64,000 nucleotides of DNA, taken from the NCBI RefSeq assembly GCF_001713395.1, contig NZ_CP016450.1, forward strand, positions 3,192,501 to 3,256,500, given 5' to 3'. Positions 36,278-45,782 of the stretch are shown piece by piece (positions within the stretch are counted from its first letter, which is position 1; each line of letters begins with the position of its first letter). Both the position numbers and the translations under genes were made by a program. The notes beneath the pieces were generated by a model. The model did not search any database and had not been told where the DNA came from. It worked only from the letters and a program-made list of their open reading frames with translations. Source of the DNA: Sinorhizobium sp. RAC02. GTDB lineage: Bacteria > Pseudomonadota > Alphaproteobacteria > Rhizobiales > Rhizobiaceae.

Positions 36278-37012
36278 ATGACAATCGAAGACGCCATGGT
36301 GCTGGCCGCCGGCCTTGGAACGCGCCTGCGCCCCATCACCGATACGATGCCGAAGCCGCTGGTGCCGATCGCCGGAAAGGCGATGATCGACTATGGGCTC
36401 GACGCGCTCGCCGAGGCGGGCGTGAAGCGTGCGGTCGTCAACATTCATCACTTCGCCGACCAGATGAAAGCCCATCTCGCAACGCGCACGGAACCGGCGA
36501 TCATTCTCTCCGACGAAACCGATGGCCTGATGAATTCGGGCGGCGGGCTCGCCAAGGGCTTGAAGTTGCTTGGCCGGGACCCTGTACTCGTGATGAATGC
36601 CGACCTGTTCTGGATCGGCGAGACGCCCGGGCGGCCGAGCAATCTCGCCCGGCTGGCCGAGGCCTTCGATCCGGACCGCATGGACATGTTGCTGCTTTGT
36701 GTAAAGCTGGAGGACACGACCGGCCACAATGGCAAGAAGGATTTTTCCATGGACGCGGCGGGGCACCTCAAGCGCTACAAGGACGGCGACGGTACGCCGT
36801 ACGTTTATGCCGGTGCCATCGCCATGATGCCCGGTCTGCTGGATGACGCGCCCGACGATGCCTTCAACCTCAACATCTATTTCGACCGGGCGATCGAAAA
36901 GGGCCGGCTGTACGGCATCATGCTGGAAGGCCACTGGATCACCGTCGGCACGCCGGACGCGATCGGTGCGGCGGAAGCCGTGATCGGCGCCTTCCGCGAG
37001 GCGGCGGCGTGA
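36278..37012 (+). CDS. murU: Nucleotidyltransferase, MurNAc-1-phosphate uridylyltransferase type
   Basis: A 244-residue sugar-nucleotide pyrophosphorylase. It begins MTIEDAMVLAAGLGTRLRP, with the GxGTRxxP loop and PKPLVPIAGKAMIDY, then VMNADLFW for the metal-binding aspartate. Size and neighbourhood fit MurU, which makes UDP-MurNAc from MurNAc-1-phosphate made by AmgK, bypassing the fosfomycin-sensitive MurA step. A mannose-1-phosphate guanylyltransferase label is common for relatives and cannot be excluded. The ATG at 36278 follows the fusion gene by 13 bases. Confidence 0.85.
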   Translation: MTIEDAMVLAAGLGTRLRPITDTMPKPLVPIAGKAMIDYGLDALAEAGVKRAVVNIHHFADQMKAHLATRTEPAIILSDETDGLMNSGGGLAKGLKLLGRDPVLVMNADLFWIGETPGRPSNLARLAEAFDPDRMDMLLLCVKLEDTTGHNGKKDFSMDAAGHLKRYKDGDGTPYVYAGAIAMMPGLLDDAPDDAFNLNIYFDRAIEKGRLYGIMLEGHWITVGTPDAIGAAEAVIGAFREAAA

Positions 37013-37025
37013 CATTCACCGAAAG

Positions 37026-37180
37026 GCATGAGGGGTCTCCCCCTCATCCGACCCTACGGGCCACCTTCTTCCCGCGGGGGAGAAGGGGAAACGAGACGTT
37101 TGCGGTTTTTTCCTTCTCCCCCGCGGGGAGAAGGTGCCGGCAGGCGGATGAGGGGGCGTCTCGCACTGCGACCGTGCCTC
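37026..37180. repeat. RIME-like intergenic mosaic repeat
   Basis: The spacer between murU and addB is made of a large inverted structure: CCCCTCATCCG near 37038 pairs with CGGATGAGGGGG near 37145, and inside it CTTCTTCCCGCGGGGGAGAAGG and its mate CCTTCTCCCC...GGGGAGAAGG form two hairpins. This pattern is typical of the rhizobial RIME element family, from memory. It is presumably transcribed within the operon. Confidence 0.75.
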
Positions 37181-37193
37181 CCGGAGAACTATC

Positions 37194-40100
37194 ATGACGG
37201 AGCGCGGCCGCATCTACTCCATTCCGGCGAGCCTGCCCTTCCTGAAGACGGTGGCCTCGACCCTCATCGACGGCCAACTTGTTCCCGGCTTTACCTATGA
37301 CCCGGCCGATCCGTTGGCGCTCGCCGACGTGACGATCTATGTGCCGACCCGGCGTTCGGCCCGCGTGCTGCGCTCGGAATTTGTCGATCTTCTCGGCGGG
37401 CGCTCGGCGATCCTGCCGGTGATCCGGGCGCTCGGCGAGACCGATGACGACAGCGGCTTCTTCGATGAAATCACACCGGCGCTGCTCGACATGGCAGAAC
37501 CCCTTTCCGGGCCGACGCGGCTTATCGAACTCGCCCGCCTCGTGCTCGCCTGGCGCAACCGCCTGCCGGCCGCCGTCACCGCCGTGCATGCCGAAAGCCC
37601 GCTGGTGGCGCCGGCGAGCCCGGCCGATGCCGTCTGGCTTGCCCGCAACCTCGCCGACATCATCGACGCGATGGAGACGGAGGAGCTCGATTGGCTGGCG
37701 CTCGACAATCTCGATGTGTCCAACCATGCGCTCTGGTGGCAGCTGACCGCCGAATTTTTGAAGATCGCCAGCGAGTATTGGCCGGCGCGGCTGACCGAGC
37801 TCAACCGTTCCTCGCCATCGCTGAGGCGCAATGCGACGCTGCATGCCGAAACCGAGCGCTACAGACACGCGCCGCCCGCGGGGCCCGTCATCATCGCCGG
37901 CTCGACCGGCTCCATTCCGGCGACCGCCGGCCTTATCGCCGCCGTGGCGGAACTGCCGAACGGTGTCGTCATCCTGCCGGGGCTCGACCGCTTCATGTCC
38001 GACGCCGAATGGCTGCTCGTCGGCCATCAGGGCGGTGCATCAGGCGCGCAGAAACCGGATGCAGCCGCCCGCAGCCATCCACAATACGGCCTCTACCGCC
38101 TGCTCGCCCGCATGGGCTGCACTCGAAACGATGTCGACCCGCTCGGCACGCCCCCCGAAGCGCTGGAATACCGTTCAAAAGTCCTCTCAAGCGCCTTCCT
38201 GCCGACGCAGGCGACCGCGAGCTGGGGCGATGTTCGCGGCGCGCTCGATACAGGGCGCCTGGAAGAGGCCTTCCGTGATGTCTCGCTCGTCGAGGCGGCC
38301 AATGAACGCGAGGAGGCGCTGGCGATCGCCATAACGCTGCGTCTTGCGTTGGAGGATGGCGAAGACGCCCAGACCGCGCTGATCACACCCGACCGCAAGC
38401 TCGGGCGGCGGGTGGCGGCGGAGCTTGCGCGATTCGGCATCGAGGCGGACGATTCCGCCGGCACGCCGCTTTTGTCCACGCCGCAGGGCACGCTTCTGCG
38501 GCTCCTGGTAGAGGCGGCGCTGCGCCCCGGCGATCCGGTGCCGCTCGTCGCACTTCTAAAACACCCGCTCGCCCGCTTCGGCCTGCCTGCCGCCGACCTC
38601 GGCGACGCCGTCACCGCGCTGGAGCTGACGGCGCTGCGTGGCGGCACGGCCGAGATCGACATCTCCACGCTCGAACCCCTGCTCGATGCCGCACTGGAGC
38701 GCCAGGCGGACGACCGCCATCCACCCGTCTGGCGCACGGCCCTGCCCGAGCAGGCTATCCCGCTTGCCCGCGATCTTGCACGCCGCGTTGCAGATGCCGT
38801 CGAGCCGCTGGCCGGCGTGCTGGTGCAGCAAAGCCGCACCGGGCGACGCTTTTCCTCGAAGCTCACCGTTTCCGACTGGTCGGAGCGGACCGGCCGCGCG
38901 CTGGAGGCGATAGCGGTGGATGAACGCGGCGATCTTGCTGCACTCTGGTCCGGTGAGGCGGGCGATGCCCTTGCCAACCTGCTGAAGAGCGTGATGGAGA
39001 CGGACGGCCAGATCGAGGCGGACGGGCCGCAATGGTGCGACATCATTGAGGCGCTCGCAGCGAGCGAAAGCGTCAAGCCGCGCTCCATGCGCCATCCCCG
39101 CGTCTTCATTTTCGGCGCGCTCGAATCGCGCCTGCAGAGCGTCGATACGGTCGTAATCGGCGGGTTGAACGAGGGCACCTGGCCGGGACAGGCGACGAAC
39201 GACGCCTTCCTGTCGCGCATCATGAAGGTGGAAATCGGCCTGGAGCCGCCGGAACGGCGGATCGGCCAGCTCGGCCATGATTTGCAGATGGCGGCCGCGA
39301 CCCCCAAGCTGGTGCTGACCCGGGCGCTGCGCAACGGTACGGCGCCGACCGTCGCCTCGCGCTGGCTGCAACGGCTCATCGCCGTCGGTGGTCCGGTTCT
39401 GGCGGCCGATCTGCGCCTGCGCGGCAAGGACGTCATCGACTGGGCAAACCAGCTCGACAAGGGACCCAATGTGGCGAATGCAACGCGCCCGGCACCGCGA
39501 CCACCCGCCGAGCTGCAGCCGAAAAAATACTCCTTCAGCCAGATCGGCCGCCTTCGGCGCGATCCTTATGCGATCTATGCCCGGCATATCCTGCGTCTCG
39601 ATCCGATCGCACCGTTCAACCTCGACCCGGGGCCGGCCGAGCGCGGCTCGCTCTATCACCGCATCGTCGATCGCTTCGTGCGGGAGGAGGCACCGGGCGA
39701 GCCCCACACCCTCGTCGCCCGCATCCTCAACGAGGAATTCGATGCGGTCGCGCTGCCGCCGCATATCGATGCCGTCTGGCGTCCGCGGTTTGCCGCGGTC
39801 GCCCGCGCCTTCGTGACATGGCATGTCGAACGGGCCGGCGGCGTGCGCGAAAGCCTGACGGAAGTTCCGGCCTCGCTCGATCTCGGTGTCGCCGGTATCC
39901 GGCTGACCGGCATTGCCGACCGGATCGACATCCTGCCGGATGGCAGCGCCGATATTCTCGACTACAAGACGGGCAGCACGCCTTCTCTCAAGGTGGCACG
40001 CGCACTGCTCGATCCGCAGCTGGCACTGGAGGCGGCGGCACTCAAGCGCGGTGGCTTCCGCGGGCCGGGCATCCGTGAGCCGGCAAACCTTCTCTATGTG

Positions 40101-40373
40101 CGCCTCAAGCCGGGCGAACGGTTCAAGGCCGAACAGGTCAATAACGAACACGCCAAATCCGCCGGCACGATACCGAAATCCGCGACCGAGCTCGGCGAGG
40201 ATTCCCTGACGGAACTGGAAAAGCTGCTGACCGGGCTGATCGAGGGGCGCTACGGCTTCGCTTCCCGGCTCATTCCCGAGCAGGAACGGGACTATGGCGG
40301 CGAATACGACCACCTGGCGCGGGTCGCCGAATGGTCGTCGGCGGAAAATGGCGGGGAGACCGAGGATGCTTGA
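37194..40373 (+). CDS. addB: Double-strand break repair protein AddB (alphaproteobacterial type)
   Basis: A 1059-residue subunit of the AddAB helicase-nuclease that processes double-strand breaks for recombination. The N-terminus IYSIPASLPFLKTVA is typical of the alphaproteobacterial AddB family. The central part keeps helicase-like motifs (IGGLNEGTWPGQATNDAFLS). The C-terminal nuclease domain has YSFSQIGRLRRDPYAIYA, RGSLYHRIVDRF and the catalytic DILDYKTGSTPS. The addA ATG lies 8 bases before the end of this gene. The ATG at 37194 follows GGAGAACTATC. Confidence 0.95.
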   Translation: MTERGRIYSIPASLPFLKTVASTLIDGQLVPGFTYDPADPLALADVTIYVPTRRSARVLRSEFVDLLGGRSAILPVIRALGETDDDSGFFDEITPALLDMAEPLSGPTRLIELARLVLAWRNRLPAAVTAVHAESPLVAPASPADAVWLARNLADIIDAMETEELDWLALDNLDVSNHALWWQLTAEFLKIASEYWPARLTELNRSSPSLRRNATLHAETERYRHAPPAGPVIIAGSTGSIPATAGLIAAVAELPNGVVILPGLDRFMSDAEWLLVGHQGGASGAQKPDAAARSHPQYGLYRLLARMGCTRNDVDPLGTPPEALEYRSKVLSSAFLPTQATASWGDVRGALDTGRLEEAFRDVSLVEAANEREEALAIAITLRLALEDGEDAQTALITPDRKLGRRVAAELARFGIEADDSAGTPLLSTPQGTLLRLLVEAALRPGDPVPLVALLKHPLARFGLPAADLGDAVTALELTALRGGTAEIDISTLEPLLDAALERQADDRHPPVWRTALPEQAIPLARDLARRVADAVEPLAGVLVQQSRTGRRFSSKLTVSDWSERTGRALEAIAVDERGDLAALWSGEAGDALANLLKSVMETDGQIEADGPQWCDIIEALAASESVKPRSMRHPRVFIFGALESRLQSVDTVVIGGLNEGTWPGQATNDAFLSRIMKVEIGLEPPERRIGQLGHDLQMAAATPKLVLTRALRNGTAPTVASRWLQRLIAVGGPVLAADLRLRGKDVIDWANQLDKGPNVANATRPAPRPPAELQPKKYSFSQIGRLRRDPYAIYARHILRLDPIAPFNLDPGPAERGSLYHRIVDRFVREEAPGEPHTLVARILNEEFDAVALPPHIDAVWRPRFAAVARAFVTWHVERAGGVRESLTEVPASLDLGVAGIRLTGIADRIDILPDGSADILDYKTGSTPSLKVARALLDPQLALEAAALKRGGFRGPGIREPANLLYVRLKPGERFKAEQVNNEHAKSAGTIPKSATELGEDSLTELEKLLTGLIEGRYGFASRLIPEQERDYGGEYDHLARVAEWSSAENGGETEDA

Positions 40374-43300
40374 GGACGGTGTTCCCAAGGACGATCGGCC
40401 CGCCTCCGCCGATCCAGCCACCTGGCTGAGCTGGACGTCGCAGAAACAGGCGACGGCGTCGGATCCCGATCGCTCGGCTTGGGTTTCGGCCAATGCCGGC
40501 TCTGGCAAGACGCACGTCCTGACCCAGCGCGTCATCCGGCTGCTGCTTGCCGGCTGCCGGCCATCGGCCATCCTCTGCCTGACCTATACGAAGGCAGCGG
40601 CGTCCGAAATGTCGAACCGCGTCTTCGAGCGGCTTGCCGATTGGGCCACACTCTCCGACGCGGAGTTGTCCGAGCGTGTCGCCTCCGTCGAGGGCAAGCG
40701 GCCGGACCTCCTCAAGCTCGCCGAGGCGCGCCGCCTGTTTGCCCGGGCGCTCGAAACGCCGGGCGGCCTGAAGATCCAGACGATCCATGCCTTCTGCGAG
40801 GCGCTGCTGCACCAGTTTCCGCTGGAAGCCAATGTTGCCGGTCATTTTTCCGTGCTCGACGACCGGGCGGCGGCGGTGCTTCTGGCCGATGCCCGCCGCA
40901 CGCTGCTGACGGCGACGACGAGCGAGGACGACGAGGCGCTGACCGACGCCTTCGCCACCGTGCTCGACATCGCCGACGATACCGGGCTCGAGCGGCTGAT
41001 CTCCGACATCGTCGCGCGCCGCGGGTCGATCCGGGAGTTTCTTGAAGCCACGACGAAAGCCGGCGGCGTGGATGTGGTGCTGCGCCGGGAAACCGGGCTC
41101 GATCCCAGCGAGACGGCGGAGGACATTCTGGCGTCTTTCTGGCCGCTCGATGGCTTGCAGGGTGTCACGCTTGAATCCTACCTCGTCGCCGCCGAAAATC
41201 TTGGTAGCGAGACGGTGAAGGCGTCCGCTGCCGGTTTGCGCGGCCTGATAAAGCTGACGGATGCCGAGGCGCGGCGGGCGGCACTCTACGATCTGTTCTT
41301 CACCGGCACCGGCGCGCCGCGCAGCCTGGACCGGTCGTTCTTCTCCAAGAAAGTGCGCGACAGCGCGCCCTATCTGGAAGAGGCGCTGCTGGCCGCGCAG
41401 GCGCATATCACGGCCTGCGAAGACCGACTGCGGCGCTTTCGCATGTATGAGGCGACATCGGCAGCCCTTGTCATCGCGGAGCGGCTGATCGGCGACTATG
41501 AGGATTTGAAGCGGGCGCGCAGCCTGCTCGACTTCGACGACCTGATCGACCGGACGGCGGCGCTCTTGACCCGTGACCGGGTGAGCGCCTGGGTGCACTA
41601 CAAGCTCGACCAGGGCATCGACCACATCCTCGTCGACGAGGCGCAGGACACCAGCCCACGGCAATGGCAGATCGTAAAAGCCTTGACCGACGATTTCTTT
41701 GCCGGCGAAACGGCGCGCGTTACGGGGCGCACGATCTTCGCCGTGGGCGACGAGAAACAGTCGATCTATTCCTTCCAGGGCGCCCGGCCGGAACGCTTTG
41801 CCGAGGAAGGCCGCGAGGTTTCGCGGCGCACGCGGGCGGCGGACACCGCCTTCAGCCCGATCCGCCTGCTGCTCTCCTTCCGCTCGACACGTGATGTGCT
41901 GTCAGCCGTCGACCGGGTCTTTCTCGAGGCCGGCAATGCGCGCGGGCTGTCGCCGGATGGCGGGGAGATCGTGCATGCCTCCAATCGCGGGCGCGAGCCG
42001 GGGGCCGTCGATATCTGGGAGGTGATCGCCGCACCACCCGGGCTGGACGAGGACGACTGGACCGCGCCCTTCGATGCCGTGGCCGAAGAAGCGCCGATCA
42101 ACGTGCTGGCGCGGCGCATCGCCGACACGCTGGCGGGCTGGATCGGCCGCGAGACCGTGACGGAAAAGCGCAAGGCGCGGCTGATGGCCGCCGGCGACGT
42201 CATCGTGCTTGTGCGCAAGCGCGACGCCTTCGTCAATGCGCTCACCCGCACCCTCAAGCAGCGGCACAACCTGCCCGTCGCCGGTGCCGACCGGCTGGTG
42301 CTGACAAAACATATTGCCGTGCAGGACCTGATGGCGCTCGGCCGCTTTGCCGTGCTGCCGGAGGACGATCTTTCCCTTGCGGCGCTGTTGAAGAGCCCGC
42401 TGTTCGGCGTCGGTGAGGACGCGCTGTTCGAACTGGCGGCGCGGCGCGGCGAAAAGGAAGGCCTCTGGGCGCGGTTGCGCGCGGCGGGGGAAGAGGATAT
42501 CACGCTTTTTTCCATCGTTCGCCGGCTGGAAAACCTTGTCCGTGATGCACGTGGCCAGTCGGTGCATGATTTTTATGCCCGCATCCTGGGTGCTGGCGGC
42601 GGGCGACGGGCGTTTCTTGCCCGGCTCGGGACGGAGGCGGGCGAGATCATCGACGAATTCCTCACCTTCGCGCTGGAGCAGGAGGAAAACGGCCTGCCCG
42701 GCCTTCAAGCCTTCGTTTCCACGCTGGAGCTGGAGGCGCCGACAGTCAAGCGCGAGCAGGACAAGGCGCGCGGCGAAATCCGCATCATGACCGTTCATGC
42801 AGCCAAGGGGCTGGAAGCGCCGGTGGTCTTCCTCGTCGATGGCGGGGCAAAGGCCTTCAGCCACAGCCACATGCCGACCCTGCGCTTCCTTTCGGCAGAA
42901 AACCTCGCCGACGGCCTGCCGGCCTGGCTGCCGCTGAAGGATTTCGGCAATGCTCTGACCGCGGCCGATGCGGAGCGCATCAAGGCCGGTGCCGAAGAAG
43001 AGTACCGCCGGCTGCTCTATGTCGCGATGACGCGTGCGGCGGACCGGCTGGTGGTTTGCGGCTATCGCGGGCGGCAGGAGAACAAGGATACCTGGCATCC
43101 GATGATCGCGACGGCGCTGTCGTCCGATAGTGAACGCGCGGTCGAAACGACCTTTTCGACGGCGGGCGAGAGCTGGCAGGGCCTGGCCTGGCGTGAGGCC
43201 GGCGCGGCGGCTGTCGGCGATGTCGTCGTCGCGGCCTCCGTCGAGGAGAAGACCAGGACCATCCTGCCGGAGGCGCTCGGCAAACCCCTGCCGGTGCAGA

Positions 43301-43944
43301 AAGCCTTGCCGCGGCCGCTGAGCCCATCCGGTGCCGCCGCAGTGATCGAGACGGATGCAGCCGATCTGCTGGTGCCCTCGGCGCTGTTTGCGCGGCGGGG
43401 CGGCGGCGGTCCGGATACAGGGCTTGCATTGGAGCGCGGACGCATCCTGCATCGGTTCCTGCAGGTCCTGCCGTCCTTCGAGCCGGACGAACGGCCGGCG
43501 GCGGCGCGGCGCTATCTCGAACGGGCCGCCACAAACTGGCCGGCCGCGGCACGAGCGTCGCTTGTGACAGCGGCGCTTGCGGTGATCGACGACGCGAGCC
43601 TTGTGACGATCTTTTCCCCTGCGGCGCGGGCGGAGGTGTCGATCATGGGCACATTGGCGCTGGGCAGCCGCGACTATGCGGTATCGGGTCGGATCGACCG
43701 CATGGCCGTCAGCGAAACGGCGGTGGAGATCGTCGATTTCAAGACGAACCGGGTGCCGCCGGCATCGGCGGAGGCGATTCCCTTCGAACACCGGGCGCAG
43801 CTGGCGATCTACCGGGCGATCCTCGGACCGCTCTATCCCGGCCGGGAAATCCGCTGCGGACTGATCTATACGGAAGCGGCGAAAACCTATTGGCTGGAGG
43901 CCGGGGTGCTGGAGGCGAGCCTTGCCGAACTCACGTCAAAGTGA
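40366..43944 (+). CDS. addA: Double-strand break repair helicase AddA
   Basis: About 1192 residues of UvrD-like helicase fused to a RecB-type nuclease. Walker A SANAGSGKTHVLTQRVI is near residue 45; other helicase motifs are LVDEAQDTSPRQWQI, GDEKQSIYSFQGARPE, MTVHAAKGLEAPVVFLVD and YVAMTRAADRLVVCG. The C-terminal nuclease has GRILHRFLQ and the catalytic VEIVDFKTNRVPP. The start at 40366 overlaps the addB stop; an in-frame ATG 72 bases upstream lies inside addB. Together with AddB it loads RecA after resection. Confidence 0.96.
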   Translation: MLEDGVPKDDRPASADPATWLSWTSQKQATASDPDRSAWVSANAGSGKTHVLTQRVIRLLLAGCRPSAILCLTYTKAAASEMSNRVFERLADWATLSDAELSERVASVEGKRPDLLKLAEARRLFARALETPGGLKIQTIHAFCEALLHQFPLEANVAGHFSVLDDRAAAVLLADARRTLLTATTSEDDEALTDAFATVLDIADDTGLERLISDIVARRGSIREFLEATTKAGGVDVVLRRETGLDPSETAEDILASFWPLDGLQGVTLESYLVAAENLGSETVKASAAGLRGLIKLTDAEARRAALYDLFFTGTGAPRSLDRSFFSKKVRDSAPYLEEALLAAQAHITACEDRLRRFRMYEATSAALVIAERLIGDYEDLKRARSLLDFDDLIDRTAALLTRDRVSAWVHYKLDQGIDHILVDEAQDTSPRQWQIVKALTDDFFAGETARVTGRTIFAVGDEKQSIYSFQGARPERFAEEGREVSRRTRAADTAFSPIRLLLSFRSTRDVLSAVDRVFLEAGNARGLSPDGGEIVHASNRGREPGAVDIWEVIAAPPGLDEDDWTAPFDAVAEEAPINVLARRIADTLAGWIGRETVTEKRKARLMAAGDVIVLVRKRDAFVNALTRTLKQRHNLPVAGADRLVLTKHIAVQDLMALGRFAVLPEDDLSLAALLKSPLFGVGEDALFELAARRGEKEGLWARLRAAGEEDITLFSIVRRLENLVRDARGQSVHDFYARILGAGGGRRAFLARLGTEAGEIIDEFLTFALEQEENGLPGLQAFVSTLELEAPTVKREQDKARGEIRIMTVHAAKGLEAPVVFLVDGGAKAFSHSHMPTLRFLSAENLADGLPAWLPLKDFGNALTAADAERIKAGAEEEYRRLLYVAMTRAADRLVVCGYRGRQENKDTWHPMIATALSSDSERAVETTFSTAGESWQGLAWREAGAAAVGDVVVAASVEEKTRTILPEALGKPLPVQKALPRPLSPSGAAAVIETDAADLLVPSALFARRGGGGPDTGLALERGRILHRFLQVLPSFEPDERPAAARRYLERAATNWPAAARASLVTAALAVIDDASLVTIFSPAARAEVSIMGTLALGSRDYAVSGRIDRMAVSETAVEIVDFKTNRVPPASAEAIPFEHRAQLAIYRAILGPLYPGREIRCGLIYTEAAKTYWLEAGVLEASLAELTSK

Positions 43945-44039
43945 GATACCGGGCGGAACAATCCATCATCGGCCGGGCTTGAAACCGCAGGCCAAAAGCA
44001 TCACATCCTGTGCAACAATCACCATTCAAGGAGAGCCTC

Positions 44040-44360
44040 ATGGCTACCGTTAAAGTCGATCAGTCCAATTTCGAGGCCGAAGTGCTGAATTCCGCCGAGC
44101 CGGTCGTTGTCGATTTCTGGGCTGAATGGTGCGGCCCGTGCAAGATGATCGCCCCGGCACTCGAAGAAATCGCCACCGAACTGGCCGGCAAGGTCAAGGT
44201 CGCCAAGCTGAACATCGACGAGAACCCGGAACTCGCCGCCAAGTTCGGCGTACGCTCCATTCCGACGCTCGCCATGTTCAAGGGCGGTGAAGTGGCCGAT
44301 ATCAAGGTCGGCGCCGCGCCGAAGACGGCTCTGTCCTCGTGGATTTCCAGCGCCGCCTGA
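44040..44360 (+). CDS. trxA: Thioredoxin
   Basis: A 106-residue thioredoxin with the active site [10 protein letters not shown] (Cys31 and Cys34) and the cis-proline loop [11 protein letters not shown]. It reduces protein disulfides in the cytosol. The ATG at 44040 follows AAGGAGA. It is 95 bases after addA, a neighbour relation common in this group, and ends at a strong shared terminator. Confidence 0.98.
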   Translation: MATVKVDQSNFEAEVLNSAEPVVVDFWAEWCGPCKMIAPALEEIATELAGKVKVAKLNIDENPELAAKFGVRSIPTLAMFKGGEVADIKVGAAPKTALSSWISSAA

Positions 44361-44382
44361 TCGGCTGACGACTGCTTTAAAG

Positions 44383-44412
44383 AAAAAGCCCGGCTGGAAA
44401 GCCGGGCTTTTT
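44383..44412. terminator. Bidirectional terminator between trxA and folC
   Basis: AAAAAGCCCGGC and GCCGGGCTTTTT are perfect complements around TGGAAA. With runs of A and T on both sides it can stop transcription of trxA and of the converging folC operon. Confidence 0.93.
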
Positions 44413-44417
44413 GTCGT

Positions 44418-45761
44418 TCAGGTGGGTGGCGTGCCGTTGTCGGCGAGCACGTCACCGACAAGGTAGAGCGAGCCGCCGATCAGGATGCGCGGCGGCACGG
44501 AATCCTCCGCGGTGATGTTGCCGATTTCGGCCAGCGCATCGGCGACCGTCAGGAGGGGCGCGGCTTCCAGGCCAGCGCGGGCGGCATCTTCGGCAAGCGC
44601 CACCGGATCGAGCCCGGCATCCGAACCGCGGATCGGCACCGTGAAGACGCGTTCGGCGAGGCCGCCGAAGGGTTCGAAGTAGCCGATCGGATCCTTCGTA
44701 TTGATCATCCCGGTGATGAGGAAAAGCGGGCGCGCCTCGCGCTCCTCGAAATTCGCCATGGTCTCGGCGATGACCTGGCCGGCACCGGGGTTGTGGCCGC
44801 CATCGACCCAGATCTCGCTGCCGCGCGGGGCAAGCCGCTGGAGCGTGCCGTCGGTCAGCCGTTGCAGGCGACCCGGCCATTCGACGCGGACGAGGCCCAT
44901 TTCCAGGGCATGGTCGGAGATGGTGAAACCGGCAGCCTTGACAGTGCGGATCGCAGCAGCCGCATTGCCATATTGATGGCGGCCCGGCAGGCGCGGCAAG
45001 GGCAGGTCGGCCAGGCCGAATTCATCCTGATAGACGAGCCGGCCATATTCCTCATGCGCCATGAAATCCTGGCCATAGATGGCATGCGGGCAGCCGAGCC
45101 GTTCCGCGGTTTCGATCAGCACGTCGCGTGCAGCCTCTTCCGACTGGTAGCCGATGACGACCGGTGTGCCGCGTTTCATGATGCCGGCCTTTTCCGCGGC
45201 GATCAGTTCGACACGGTCGCCGAGATAGGCCTGGTGGTCGAGCGAGATCGGCATGATGACGCTGACGGCCGGGTGCGGCATGACATTCGTCGCATCGAAG
45301 CGTCCACCCAAGCCGACCTCGATGATCGCCACATCCGCGGGATGCTCGGAGAACAGGACGAAAGTGACGGCCGTCAGGATTTCGAAAACGGTGATCTTTT
45401 CACCGCCATTGGCTTCCGCGACGCGGCGGACGGCATCGGCCAGCACGGCGTCTTCCACGAACTGGCCACGACCGCCCTTGACGCCGAGGCGGTAGCGCTC
45501 GTGCCAGTTGACGAGGTGGGGCGAGGTGTGGACGTGGACGCCAAAACCCTGGGCCTCCAGGATCGAACGGCAGAAGGCCGTGACCGAGCCCTTGCCATTG
45601 GTGCCGGCCACATGGATGACCGGCGGTAGTCTCAAATGAGGATCGCCGAGGGCTGCGAGAAGCCGCGTGATGCGGTCCAGCGAAAGATCGAATCCCTTGG
45701 GATGGAGACCGAGAAGCTTCTCGATCTCCGCTGCCGCTTCGCTGGCCGTTACCATCGTCAT
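44418..45761 (-). CDS. folC: Bifunctional folylpolyglutamate/dihydrofolate synthase
   Basis: A 447-residue Mur-ligase-family enzyme that adds glutamate to folates. The P-loop HVAGTNGKGSVTAFCRS, the Mur signature SPHLVNWHER and VGLGGRFDATNV followed by ISLDHQAYLG are all present. The C-terminal domain has WVDGGHNPGA. It is the last gene of the trpF-trpB-trpA-accD-folC run, 21 bases after accD. The start could be 45761 or the second methionine two codons later. Confidence 0.96.
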   Translation of the reverse strand: MTMVTASEAAAEIEKLLGLHPKGFDLSLDRITRLLAALGDPHLRLPPVIHVAGTNGKGSVTAFCRSILEAQGFGVHVHTSPHLVNWHERYRLGVKGGRGQFVEDAVLADAVRRVAEANGGEKITVFEILTAVTFVLFSEHPADVAIIEVGLGGRFDATNVMPHPAVSVIMPISLDHQAYLGDRVELIAAEKAGIMKRGTPVVIGYQSEEAARDVLIETAERLGCPHAIYGQDFMAHEEYGRLVYQDEFGLADLPLPRLPGRHQYGNAAAAIRTVKAAGFTISDHALEMGLVRVEWPGRLQRLTDGTLQRLAPRGSEIWVDGGHNPGAGQVIAETMANFEEREARPLFLITGMINTKDPIGYFEPFGGLAERVFTVPIRGSDAGLDPVALAEDAARAGLEAAPLLTVADALAEIGNITAEDSVPPRILIGGSLYLVGDVLADNGTPPT

Positions 45762-45782
45762 CTCACCCTCGCGATGAGGTTT

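Noticed and set aside
41902..43791. Minus-strand frame of over 600 codons inside addA
   Set aside because: It is antisense to AddA, whose helicase and nuclease motifs are continuous through this region.
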